In this document: positions 36,676 to 49,045 of the stretch, piece by piece | How the letters are laid out: each line of letters begins with the position of its first letter | How positions within the stretch are numbered: position 1 is the first letter of the stretch | NCBI RefSeq assembly: GCF_029168945.1 | Contig: NC_083603.1 | Coordinates: forward strand, 53,454,406-53,518,405 | Origin: Cannabis sativa | Taxonomy: Eukaryota > Streptophyta > Magnoliopsida > Rosales > Cannabaceae | DNA: 64,000 bases | Reading direction: 5' to 3' | Notes under the pieces: generated by a model | The model's input: the letters and a program-made list of their open reading frames with translations, nothing else | The model's database searches: none | What the model was told of the DNA's origin: nothing | Position numbers and translations under genes: made by a program

Positions 36676-38544
36676 TGTTGGGATTTTATCTCCTAAATAA
36701 AACTTATTTCAATATAATCAGATTTACTAATTAATAAAAGATCAGAAATTCTTTCATGATTATATGTTTAATGTATAAGTTCTATTAAACCCAGAACATA
36801 TAGTTATTCATGATTATAGTATTGTCAACACAGTGGAATATAATCATGATTATATGTTTCAAAGTTTATGTCCCATGATTTGTCAGTACACTGGATTTAC
36901 ACTAACATGATAGTTAGCGATAAAGATTACTTACACCTTGGATAAGGGTTATATCATTTTCAAGGCATTGACAAAGTATGCTAGTATCAGATGTAAGGAA
37001 TATACATCAAATCGGACCGATATTGACATTGGATAAGATATCATAAACTTACCGTTATATCTATCTAAGTCAATATCACCTAGTTGATCTTAGGTTAATA
37101 GATCTTAATCTTGAGATGTTTAGTTTAATCTCAACTGTGTTATTTATGTTCTTAGAGTTGTTCGTTAAAACTGACCAATTGGATCGGCCCAATACTCACA
37201 TCTTACTAACATGATAGTATAATTGAGTGGGAGCGCTAATCATAGATATGGAATCTATAGCTTCTATAAATGCATAGAAGTGAAATGATGATTTCCTTTG
37301 AGCTTGGCTTAATAGAGATAAATGATTGAGGTCTCATTTTAGTAATTATATTAGTTTACTAAAATATCATTTATAGGCAGCTAAGTGTTTTAAGATTAAA
37401 ATACATTGAAGGGTAGAACGATAAATTTTCCCTTACTCGATATAGATCATCTATAGAGGATCATTGATTATTTGGATTATAACAATGGATAATTAATAAC
37501 ATATCTATATCTTGGAACACACAGAGTGTTCTATATAATTAAGAGTTTAATTCCGAATCTATAGTGGAGTCAGGAGGAATTAATAAGCTAGATAATTTAC
37601 TTAGTAAATTCTAGATCTACTTATTGGAAGCTTGATTATATAGGTCCATGGTCTCCACACTAGTTGAGATAATATTACTTGTAGACTCAGTTAATTAGTT
37701 TTAATTAATCAATTATAATTCTAAATTATACTATGTCTTATTTATAAATTTTCACTAATCAAGAACTTAATTGTGAAGAAAAGAGGTTTTAGGGTTTATT
37801 TGTTAATTAAGAGATTTTGTAAGGTCTAATTAATAAATAAGTTAAATGGTAATTTTATTTGATAATTAATTATAATTATTAAATAAATAATTTTGACATT
37901 TATAGGATTAAAATTGGAAAATATGACATTAGTGAAAAAAAAAAAGATAACTTGTTGAATAAAATAGTAAAATTGTAACTAGTGAGGCCCACTATGTATG
38001 GTCGGTCACTTAAGCAATTTTTAGCCATTATTTTATCTTTTTTAATCCATATAATTTAAATCGTAAACCCTAGTTTAAATACTATAAAAGGAATAAGATG
38101 GCTCCCATTCTCATCCAACTCTAATAACCTAGTTTTCATTCTTTGACAGACAACTAAAAATTGAGAGCCTCCTTCTATAGTATTTCGAAAATCCTCTTCT
38201 ACCTCTTCATTCAATTTGAGTCCCTAGTGAAGAGTACATGCCCACTTATATCAAGTCAAGTACTCAATCATAGTGTGGAAGATTGTGAAGAATCCAACCA
38301 AACTGAAGGAAAGAAGATAAAGGTTCAGATCTTGTTATTACTCTACGACAGAAAGGAATAAGAGTTAGAGATCTGAATAGAAAGAGTCATTATTATTCCG
38401 CTGCCATCAATGTAAGAATTTCTTAATCTCTTATGTGTTTATTAATTTATCGTTTAGGAAATTTATATTTAGGGTGTTAGATTATAGAATTATAATCAAC
38501 ATACATGTTAGTAAATCTAAATCCTGGTAAAATAACTTTCAACA
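36676..38544 (+). repeat. 5' LTR of copy C
   Basis: 1869 bp from TGTTGGGATTTTAT to AATAACTTTCAACA. Contains TATA box ACTATAAAAG at 38081-38090, about 1.4 kb in. Confidence 0.88.
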
Positions 38545-38739
38545 ACTTGTATCGTTTTAAATATGATTTAAAACGATATTTATATGATTTAGATGTCTTC
38601 GTGTTAGTTTATGTGCTTAATTGATGAATGTTTGTAAAACACAAATTTTTGATAAACAATAATTTTATTTTCGTTCTAGAAATAATTTTATTTGGTTTTT
38701 ATGAAACTCAATTCCAATTAAAAATGAGTGAGATATGTC

Positions 38740-39010
38740 GATTTGAAATTTTGGTGCGTTCTTTGTCGAGCATGGTGCTCATTCGCACCAGTCACTCGGA
38801 CAAGAAGGGGGTACACGTGTAGATTCAGACAAAATCGTGTCTGAATGCTTAGTCAAGCTCATTCGCACCAATCACTCGGACACGAAGCCCGCGCGCCCAG
38901 ATGTCGCAAGTGACCAAGAATTCTCGGTCAATGAGGTTACAACTTCCTCTGTCCGCGCGCATATTGGGCTGCATGCAGCCTTTCTTGGGCATCCAAGGGT
39001 GCTTTGCACC
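38740..39010 (+). repeat. Direct repeat and hairpin in GC-rich interior of copy C
   Basis: GCTCATTCGCACCAGTCACT at 38773 recurs as GCTCATTCGCACCAATCACT at 38857. Between them ATTCAGACA and TGTCTGAAT (38822-38845) form a 9-bp hairpin stem. The patch is CpG-rich compared with its surroundings. Confidence 0.75.
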
Positions 39011-40598
39011 CAAAATCGATTTTTTGATGATTTTTTCACCAAATTTTGATTTTTCTAATTTTAAATCCCTACATATCAATATAAAATATAATTTTTAATA
39101 TTTGAACCTAAATATCAATTTTTGAAATTAATAATATTTAATTATATTAATAGTTTATTATTAATTTTTAATATTTTGAAGTTTGACTTTAAAAATTAAT
39201 TATTTTATATTTGAATTATGGTTAGATTTTAAAAATTTATTAACTTCTTAAAATTTACAGATTATTTTATATAAGATTAGATATTTTAATATAAGATATA
39301 TTTTAAATTAAAAAATTGTTATTATCCTTTTAATTTGAAATATTATATTAAGATTATCTTACATAATACATTAAATAATAATAAATTTGAAATTAACCTT
39401 GATATTTTCATAGTTATCCTAACCATAATATGTTCAAATTCATAAATTAGTTATAAATAATATTATAAATATTCAAATAACCTAGATATTTTTGTAGAAA
39501 TTTGAAAAAGCTTAATATGAGATATTTCGACATGTAATTTAGAAAATTATCGTTTACTTATTATTTTATTCTTAAAATAATAATTCCCTAACCATATCTA
39601 TTTTAAAATTTATTTGATTATTTTAATTTTATTAAATTATAAGATCAGAAAATAATATAAAAAATATATAGTTGGTTATTTCATATCATTTATCTTATTA
39701 GATATTTAATTTAATTTGATAGAATAATTCAAATAAAACCTAAATATTTTAAAATTAGTTTAAATTTTAAATTTTGAAAAGATATTTAAGGTTGTTTTTA
39801 ACAACCCTAAATTTTCAAAATTAGTTGGTTATTTAAGTGATAATTTAATTATAAAATTAATAAATATCTCAATTCAAATTTGTTACATGTTATTATTTAT
39901 TTATGTAATTTTTAATTCAAAACTTTTTTTTAACAAACCTTTTATTTTTTTAATTTAAATTTCTATGATTAACTTAATAACAAATCCAATGATCTGATTT
40001 TAATCATAGTCCAATTATCAATAGATCAAATAAATAATTTGTAACAGGTAAATTTTGTAATTTCTTTCATTTGTGATAAACCTAGGAACATGATAGGGCC
40101 CATCAAAATCAATTTTTATGTATGAGCTTATATATTTGCTATTGGGCTTAGATGCATATCAGAAGTCTATTTATTTTTGAATATTTAAATAGACTAGGTT
40201 ACTAAAATAAAATATTACCTTGATAGTTTTATTTAGGCTCAATTAGTATTAGGCTTATTCAATTAATAATAATTATTTAATAAAAGGTCAAATTCTTCTC
40301 TTTTGGGTCTTGTGTTAGAGTTAGGAGGCCAATACTAGTGGGTACGACATACGGGACCCATTCATCCCTCACATGAACCACCCCAACTCTAAAACCCCAT
40401 TTGTCTTATTTAAATAATTGTATTAGGCTAATCATATTAGTTTAACCTAAATAAAATTGAATTAACAACATAATTAATTTTAAGATAAATGAAATTAATT
40501 TTTCATTAGATTATTTAAAATTAATTTATAAAAACACATTTAGTTTAAAGAAAAGATTCTAGATAGTAATTTCTAGTAACTAATTTATATTTTCTAAT

Positions 40599-41240
40599 TG
40601 TTGGCCTCGCTTTTAGCCAACGACAATGAGTCTAATAATAAGCGATAAAGGATATGATTTAGATATAATATTAGAAGATAAATAAAGAACACAAGGTGTT
40701 TAAAGAGGTTCGGCCTCGTTTAGTTCGGTTATAGCGTACTCTCTTTGATTTGTATTAACTTAAGAACAAAGAACACAGTGTTTCCTCTCTTAAAGCTCTT
40801 ATAGTGAAATCTCTGAGTATGCTCTCTTAGATCTCTCTAAAAGTTATTCTCTCGACCCCTTTATTAGTGAGAATGGATCACTATTTCTAGGGCTACATGC
40901 TTGAGGGAAGGTTTCCCTTTTTCTTACAATGTCTATAATAGGTAAGAACATATATTACATATTTAGAAAACACAAATTTTGGAATTTGGACAGCTTGCCA
41001 TATCTATGTGATACGACCCCAGATTTATAGGGATTGCTCTTGTGCTTCATGATGCAAATTCTAGAATTTCTAAGTATCGATTCGCTGCTCGACTTATCCA
41101 CGGCTTGGTTGGAAAGACACTGTCCGTGCAGGTGAATGCTATGCCATGCTCGGTGCATCTCTCTCGGGCAGATATGGGGAATCAGGTCCACGTGTTACCA
41201 GTATGTGATGCCACGTCATAGTGCAAAATATGAGATAACA
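40599..41240. mobile_element. Solo LTR (642 bp) nested in copy C, with 5-bp TSD
   Basis: Starts TGTTGGCCTCGC and ends GAGATAACA, flanked by CTAAT at 40594-40598 and 41241-41245. Contains a GTTTAAAGAGGTTCGGCC leader-like motif common in plant LTRs. It is GC-richer than its host and interrupts sequence that is continuous in copies A and B. No primer site or second LTR was seen, so it is a solo LTR, or less likely a TRIM. Confidence 0.85.
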
Positions 41241-42226
41241 CTAATATTTAATTAAGTAGAAAAATATATTTAAGTTGAAAATTAATTCTCATTAATTTTT
41301 GATCAACTTAAATTATGATATTTTTCTTAGAACTAAAATTAGAATTAATAATTAAGTTAATTTTATTCAAGATACTTAATTATTTATTTCTATTTCAAGA
41401 AATTTAATTAAATAAAAAATATATTTAAGTTGAAAATTAATTCCAATTAATTTTAGACCAACTTAAATTAGAATATTTTTCTTAGATATTAAATTAGAAT
41501 TTATAATTGAGTTGATTTTATTCAAGATACTTAATTATTTGTTTATATTTTAATAAATTTAATTAAATAGAAAATTATATTTAACTTGAAATGTTTCAAT
41601 TTTAGAACAACTAAAATTGAATAATTTTTAGAGTATATTTTATTTCATTTTAATGTAAATTTCGAAATACATTAATTTCAAATGTAGATATTTTGAAATT
41701 TTTAATTTTGAAAATTAGATTAAAGTTGAAAATTAATTTATTAATTAATTTTAGATCACCTTTAATCAAGTAATTTTTCATTTATGATTTATTAAAATAA
41801 ATAGACTAAAATATATTATATTTTTAATTTAAAAATCAATAATTAGGTTATGAAATATTTAGATAATTATTTTCTAAGTAGAATTTTGGTATTTTTCTAC
41901 ATATATTTTATTAAATAAAAAATTAATATTTTAGTTGATTTTTTCAAGATACTTAAATATTAGATATTTTTCAAGAAATTTAATTAAATAGGAATATTAT
42001 ATTTATGTTAAAAATTAATTTATTTATTAATTTTAGATCAACATAAATCAGAATAATTTTTCCAGATTTATTTTATTTTATTGTGTAAATCAAAAGTGTA
42101 TTTTTTTAAAATATAATGAATTTCAAATTTAATTAGATATATATTTATAGAAAATTAAATTTAAGTTGAAAATTAATTAAACCAACTTAAATTAAGTAAT
42201 TTTCATAATATATAGTTTTTAGCGTT

Positions 42227-43920
42227 ATCAAGATCCGAGCCTAGATCTCCTTCTCTCCTTCGGGTTTTGTTACTACCGTCTTCCGCACTATGATAGAGTA
42301 CTTGACTTACTATGTGTGGGCATGGCACTCTGTCACTATGGGCCGAATAGGTTGAAGAACAATGAAGGAGGGTTTGAATCACTATAGAAGGTGTCTCTCA
42401 TCTACTAGTTGTCTGACAGAGAAAACTAGGTTTGATTTGGTTGAAGGCATTAGTTGGATGAGATGAGAGCATCATGTTCCTTTTATAGTATTTCAACTAG
42501 AGCTTAGGTTTGAATTATACGGATTAAAAAAGAATAAAATATTGGGCAAAAATCACTAGAGTTGCTTGCCACTAAAAGGACCAATCTCCAGTTACAATTT
42601 TGCCACTTTATTTCAACCAGTTATTCTTCTTTCAATAATATTATATTTTTCAAGTCAATCCTATAAATGCCAAAACTATTTATTTAGTAATTATAATTAC
42701 TTATCAAATAAAATTGTCATTTATATTATTTATTAATTAGACCATACAAAGTCTCTTAATTAATAAATTAACCCCAAAACCTCTTTTCTTCACAATTAAG
42801 CCCTTACTTAGTAAATATTCAAAAATAAGACATAGTCTAATTTTAGAATTATAATTGATTTATTAAAACCAATTAACTGAGTCTACAAGCAGTATTATCT
42901 CAACTAGTGAGGGGACTATGGGCCTATATAACCAAGCTTCCAATAAGTAGTCTAGAATTTACCAAGTAAATTCCCTAACTTATTAATTCTTCATTGCACC
43001 ACTATAGATTCGAAATTGAATTGTACTCTCAATTATATAGAACGCTCTACATGTACCATGATGTAGATACGTTATGATTATCCATTGTTACAATCCTAAT
43101 AGTCAAAGATCCTCTATAGATGATCTACACTGAAAAGGGACAAATTTACTGTTTTACCCTTCAATGTATTTATATCCTTAAAACACTTAGCTGCCTATAA
43201 ATGATATTTCAGTAAACTAATATAATTACTGAAATGAGGCCTCAATCATTTATCTCTATCAAGCCAAGCTCGAAGAAAATCATCGCTTCACTTCTAAATA
43301 CTTATAGAAGCTATAGATTTCATATCTACGATTAGCGCTCCCACTCAATTGAACTACCATGTTCTCAAGATGTAAGTATCCGACAGAACCATTGGTTAGC
43401 TTTCACGAACAACTTGAAGAACATAAATAATACAGTTGAGTTGAACCTAACCATATCAGGATTAAGACCCATAGACCTAAGATCAACTAGTGATATTGAC
43501 TTAAAAAGATATAACGGTAAGTTTATGATATCTTATCCAAGATAAATATCAGTCCAATCCAATGTATACTCCATACATATGATACTGGTAAACTTTGCTA
43601 ATGCCTTGAAAATGACATAACACTTATCCAAGGTGTAAGTATACCTTATTGTCGATTATCATGTTAGTCTAAATCCAATGAACTGGCAAATCATGAGAAT
43701 TAAACTTTTGAATATATAATCATGATTATATTCCACCGTGTTGACGACACTATAATCATGAACAAATATATATATGTTCTAGACTTCATAAAATTTATAC
43801 ATCAAATATAATTATGAAATAAATCATGTGAACCATGCAATATAAAACGATTATGATCTTTTATTAATTAGTAAATCTAATTATATTGAAATGGTTTTAT
43901 TTAGGACAGAAAGCCCAACA
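42227..43920 (-). mobile_element. Reversed LTR fragment nested in copy C
   Basis: Matches the family on the minus strand, from TTATCAAGATC to the normal end AAAGCCCAACA. The outer ~170 bases (the LTR 3' end) are missing. It lies only 277 bp from the plus-strand LTR at 44198, forming a long inverted repeat. Confidence 0.8.
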
Positions 43921-44033
43921 TTAGCTACTAGTGCTACTTCTTGACAAACACAGATGTAGTTGCCAAATAATAAAGAATCCAGTACCCCAAGAGAAGTAAA
44001 CATATATATAGAAAAAAAATTTACAATATCAAA

Positions 44034-44156
44034 GATTTTCTGAACAAGGAGATGTAATGGTGGAGAAAGTTTGTATTGAATACAACCTCTCAGATCCTAT
44101 TACAAAGATAATACTACATACTACACTTGATCTAGATATCAAGGTGTTGAGATTAA
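44034..44156 (+). pseudogene. Decayed copia RNase H C-terminal remnant in copy C
   Basis: One frame reads EQGDVMVEKVCIEYNLSDPITK. This matches the copia C-terminus usually seen as GD-V-x-V-x-K, then N-L-[AS]-D-P-x-TK. It is followed by stops, then the purine tract and the LTR, which is the normal order at a copia 3' end. Confidence 0.7.
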
Positions 44157-44197
44157 TTAAAATTCACTTTTAGTTTATATTAGTGCAAGTGGGAGTT

Positions 44198-46080
44198 TAT
44201 TGGGATTTTATGCCCTAAATAAAACTCATTTCAATATAATCAGATTTACTAATTAATAAAATATCATAAATTATTTTATGTTGCATGGTTCACATGATTT
44301 CTTTCATGATTATATGTTTAATGTATAAATTCTATTAAATCCAGAACATATAGTTATTCATGAATATAGTGTTATCAACACAGGGAAATATAATCATGAT
44401 TATATATTTTAAAGTTTATGTCCTGTGATTTTTCAGTACACTTGATTTACACTCACATGATAATTAACAATAAAGTTTACTTATACCTTGGATAAGTGTT
44501 ATGCCCTTTCCAGGACATTGGCAAAGTATGCTAGTATCAGATGTATAGAGCATACATCGGACCAGACCGATATTGACATTGGATACAATATCATAAATTT
44601 ATTATTATATCTATCTAAGTCAATATCACCTAGTTGATCTTAGGTCAATAGATCCTAATCCTGAGATGGTTAGGTTCGATCTAAACTGTGTTATTTATGT
44701 TCTTAGAGTTGTTCGTTAAAGTTGACCAATTAGATAGGTCCAATACTCATATCTTAGGAACATGATAGTATAATTGAGTGGGAGCGCTAATCAATTTATA
44801 GCTTCTATAAATACATAGAAGTAAAATGATGATTTCCTTTGAGCTTGGATTAATAGAGATAAATAATTAAGGCTTCATTTCAGTAACTATATTAGTTTAC
44901 TAAAATATCAATTATAGGTAGCTAGGTATTTTAAGGATAAAATACATTGAAGGGTAGAGCGGTAAATTTATCCCTACTCGATGTAGATCATCTATAGAGG
45001 ATCATTGATTATTTAGATTATAACAATAGATAATTAATAATGTATCTATATCTTGGAACATATATAGCGTTCTATATAATTAAGAGTGCAATTCTGAATC
45101 TATAGTGGAGTCAGGAGGAATTAATAAGTTAGAGAATTTATTTGGTAAATTTTAGATCTACTTATCGGAAGGTTGATTATATAGGCCATGGTCCCCACAC
45201 TAGTTGAGATAATACTGCTTGTAGACTCACTTAATTGGTTTTAATTAAACAATTATAATTCTAAATTAGACTATGTCTTATTTATGAATTTTCACTAAGC
45301 AAGAGCTTAATTGTGAAGAAAAGAGGTTTTAGGATTTATTTGTTAATTAAGAGACTTTGTAAGGTCTAATTAATAAATAAGTAAAATGATAATTTTATTT
45401 GATAACTAATTATAATTATTAACTAAATAGTTTTGACATGTATAGGATTAAAATTAGAAAATATGACATTAGTGAAAGAAAAGATAAATTATTGAATAAA
45501 ATGTCGAAATTGTAACTAGTGAGGCCAACTATGTATGGCTGACCACTTAAGCAATTTTTAGCCATTATTTTATCTTTTTTAATCCACATAATTTAAATTC
45601 TAAAACCTAGTTGAAATACTATAAAAGGAATAAGATGACTTTCATTCTCATCCAACTCTAATAACCTAGTTTTTATTCTTTGTCAAACAATTAGAAATTG
45701 AAAGCCTCCTTCTATAGTATTTTTGAGAATCCTCTTTTTCTTCTTTATTCAATTCAAATCCCTAGTGAAGAGTACATGTCCACTCATATGAAGTCAAGTA
45801 CCCAATCATAGTGTGGAAGATTGTGAAGAATCTAACCAAACTGAAGGAGAGAAGATTCAGCTTCAGATCTTATTATTAATCTGTGACAGAAAGGAACAAG
45901 GGTTAGAGATCTGAATGGAAGGAGTCATTATTATTCTGCTGCCTTCAATGTAAGGATTTCTCAATCTCTTATGTGTTTATTTCATCGTAGTATGAAATTC
46001 ATATTTATGACATTAGACTATAGAGTTATAGTCAATATACATATTAATAAATCTAGATCCTGATAAAATAACTTCCAACA
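44198..46080 (+). repeat. 3' LTR of copy C
   Basis: 1883 bp from TATTGGGATTTTATGCCC (first G of the family's TGTTGGG changed to A) to AATAACTTCCAACA. ACTATAAAAGGAA is near 45618. Confidence 0.88.
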
Positions 46081-46254
46081 TTAAAAATCGACGCCTCCTC
46101 GTCTAATTAGTCTTTATTTATTTATTAATTTTTATATAAATATTTTATAGTCATAAATTAGTTGAAAAGTGTTAAGCGAAAATTTAACATTTTAGATAAC
46201 AAAAAAAGGTAAAATATTATTTCAGCTATGTCAAATTTATAACATACGATTTTA

Positions 46255-46925
46255 TTAACTTAGGTGGTCTTTAGTTTACTGGAATGTAATTGTAATAGTA
46301 CAGTAGAACCTCTATCCAAGAATACACTTGAGACCAAGTAAATTATATTCTAATTGGGAGGTTATAACTAAATAGAGTTATACTAGAAAAAAAAAATTAA
46401 AAAACCTAAAAATATCAATGTAACAATAATAACAATAAATAAACATTAATACTATATCATAATAGAAATATCTTAAAGTAAATATAATTTCATACATGTA
46501 TTATAATTTAAAATAAAATTATTAATTTTACATAGATAAATTTACAAAATACATGTATATATTTTATTAAGATGTAATTATTCTTATATAGAGGTATACT
46601 TTGTTAATACGGGACTTAAAAAATGTATAACTAATTACAATTTAGAGATTATTCTTATTTATAACTGGCCCAAATCAGGACTTGATTATTTTATAACAAA
46701 TTAGAGGTTATTCTTGAATAGAGTATTCTTAAATAGAGGTTCTACTTGGTAATTGTAATCCTCATTTATGAGTCAAACCCATGTAATGTAATAAGAATTC
46801 ATACAAGTGGTGTAATACTCATTACAATGTAGGATTACAAAAGTTACAAGGTCCAACCAAACATTGTAATTGTAATCTTCATTCCATTCCAATCTTGATT
46901 ACACCAAAACAAACATTAAGTTGAC
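46255..46925. mobile_element. Outer short DNA transposon interrupted by the Emigrant-like element
   Basis: The flanks of the inner element join into one sequence (TGTAATTGTAATA before, ATTGTAATCCTC after). Its far ends, GTCTTTAGTTTACTGGAATG and the complement of GATTACACCAAAACAAACAT, are only loosely inverted. It resembles common plant MITEs with GTAATTGTAAT interiors. Boundaries are uncertain. Confidence 0.45.
46301..46749. mobile_element. Emigrant/pogo-like MITE
   Basis: The left terminus CAGTAGAACCTCTATCCAAG and the complement of the right (AGTAGAACCTCTATTTAAG) are inverted repeats of about 24 bp. TA lies on both sides (46299-46300, 46750-46751), as in Tc1/mariner insertions. The CAGTAxAACCTCTAT end is the known Emigrant type. 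The AT-rich interior has no ORF. Confidence 0.75.
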
Positions 46926-47459
46926 CTATCTAAAATTATAAGAATAATCTTTTAATTACAGTCCTTTAATTTAAAAACAAATATAATTACCACATATTTA
47001 ATTATAAAAATTAGCAGATAATTAATACTTTATTAGTAATTTAATTAATATTTATAATTATATGTGCATTAGTAAAAAAGAATTCATATTGTAAGAGATA
47101 GGTTGTAACGTCCTACTAATTTAGGCATGCTACAATGATTTCTTTTAATTAATGTGTATTTTTTTGCTAATCAAAAGATTTATTGGAAAACATGATTAAT
47201 TAAAATAAACGTATAATAAATAAACATAAAATTATACAATTTCTGGATCTCATTGTTATTTTACAACTATTTTTTTAAATCTATATATTTATATAAAGGA
47301 AAGAAAAAAAAAATAAATTATGTGACATTTTATATGATTTTCTTTTTATTTTTACTAATTTTTGAGGCTTTATCATTTTGTGAAGAAAATCTAATTATAA
47401 ATATTTTAAAAACAATCCTACATTATTTAGAAACTATTTTTTTATGTTGTCCTATATAG

Positions 47460-47993
47460 GATTGGACAACATCCAATCCAATCTAATTGAACCGAACCGA
47501 TCTAATCCAATTACAAAAAATTGAATATCTAATTACAATTAGATTAGATTAGATGATAAAAGTTGGATTCTAATTGGATTGAACCAGTTATGGAATATTA
47601 ATCAATTCCATTTATATACATTAAAAAATTATTTATATTAATTTATATAATAAAAGCAATAAAAAATATATTATTTATATTTTTTATGGTCTTTTTTGTT
47701 GAACTTGTAACACTTGTAACGATGATAATTGTACGGAGTATTAAACTTAAATAACTGGTGATATTTAATTTTACGTATTTTTCTTTATATTTCTAAATTA
47801 ATATTAAAATTTAGGCGTGTAATTAGATATCTAATTAAAAAACTGATCCAATCCAATTAGTAATTGGATCAGATTGGATAGATTTTGAGGTCTAATTTGA
47901 TTGGATCAGATGATAATTTTTTAAATCTAATTACTACTTATATTAGATCGAATGAGTAAAAAAAAGATTGGATTTGATCATATGTCCAACTTA
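47460..47993. mobile_element. Non-autonomous DNA transposon with 11-bp flanking direct repeat
   Basis: GTCCTATATAG occurs at 47449-47459 and 47994-48004. Between them the ends GATTGGACAACATCC and (complement) AAGTTGGACATATGATC are imperfect inverted repeats. The interior is full of AATCCAAT/ATTGGATT motifs. A 9-11-bp duplication suggests Mutator-like; an 8-bp hAT reading is possible. Confidence 0.7.
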
Positions 47994-48004
47994 GTCCTAT
48001 ATAG

Positions 48005-49045
48005 TATAAATAAGTCTATTAATCTTTATTTTTATTTGTAACAAAATTAATTTTTTTGTCATATATAATCTATCTATCTAAATCTGTATATGGGCGCACT
48101 CTTAATGAGTATTACCCATGAATGACTAATATTAGAAAAATTTGAGTTTTTATGATTAATTTTTCAATTTAGTTAGAAAAATTTCTCATTTTTACATTAT
48201 GTGTGCTGGGGTTGTTCCATCAGCTGAAAACAAATAATAAAAATAAATTTTTTTCAGCAAAAAAATGATAAAAAAAGTTGAGTTTGACTTAAATATTTTT
48301 CATATAAATATAATTTTGATATAGTGTAAAAAAAGTATTTTTTGATATATTTTTTTAATTAAGTAGCTAAATTAAGTATAGAAATTCAAATTTCTTTTTT
48401 ATTGTTCACCATCAGATCAAAATTTAATGGTTTAATATTTTTAAAATTAATATTTATATTTAAATTTGTTTAGTACCATCAATGAGTAATACGTATTGAG
48501 AAGTGTTTCTTATAGTTTTATAATATATCCATGTTACAGTAAAATTGAAAAAAAAATGCAAAATTTCAGTAGTCAATGTAAAAATCCCTTATATTAAACA
48601 CCAATTTTTTATTCTAAAAAAAAAAAAAACACCAATTTTTTATATTTTTACGTTTAAAGTTTTTTTTTTTTAAAATATTTTTACGTTATTTTATAAAAAA
48701 AAAAAAGAAAATTAAATAAAAATAACAAAAAAACAACATAAAAAAAATATAAAAAAAAATAAAAAATTAACAACAAAATAATGAAGGTACAACATAAAAA
48801 AAAATAAAAAATTAACAACAAAATAATGAAGGTACAACATAAAAAAATACACCAAAAGAACGTATTTTATGTAAATAAATTGTAAAAAACCATAAAAATA
48901 TTAAAAACTCTGTACAAACCTTATTTTTGTTTTGTTTTATTTTTATGTTTTTTTTTTTTTTTAATTTATTTAATAAAAAGCCGAACTTGCTGTTAGGATT
49001 TCTCTTAAAAAAAAAAAGTTTGGGTCGATCTAATCGCGCGCCAAA
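48005..49045. other. AT-rich upstream region of the rRNA methyltransferase gene
   Basis: A 43-bp duplicated segment occurs near 48782-48841 (ATGAAGGTACAACATAAAAA twice), with long A and T runs. No confident TATA box was singled out. 49021-49045 (GGGTCGATCTAATCGCGCGC) has a sharp GC rise just before the start codon. Confidence 0.5.

Larger units (their letters stand above)
36676..46080 (+). mobile_element. LARD-like LTR retrotransposon, copy C, interrupted
   Basis: Plus-strand element with 5' LTR 36676-38544 and 3' LTR 44198-46080. Just inside the 5' LTR, ACTTGTATC is a damaged form of ACTGGTATC, and following blocks (TTTAAAACGATATTTATATG, GTTTATGTGCTTA) match the start of copy A's interior on its own strand. 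The interior carries a conserved GC-richer block near 40000-40400, a nested solo LTR at 40599-41240, and a reversed LTR fragment at 42227-43920. A decayed copia RNase H end and purine-rich tract follow (GCAAGTGGGAG at 44185-44195). Flanking 5-mers (TCGGA, TTAAA) do not match, so the two LTRs may come from different insertions or a recombinant. Confidence 0.7.

Noticed and set aside
40955..41191. 78-codon minus-strand open frame
   Set aside because: Wholly inside the solo LTR at 40599-41240; no recognised motif.
36676..46080. Target-site duplication for copy C as a single insertion
   Set aside because: TCGGA before and TTAAA after do not match, so one simple insertion cannot be claimed.
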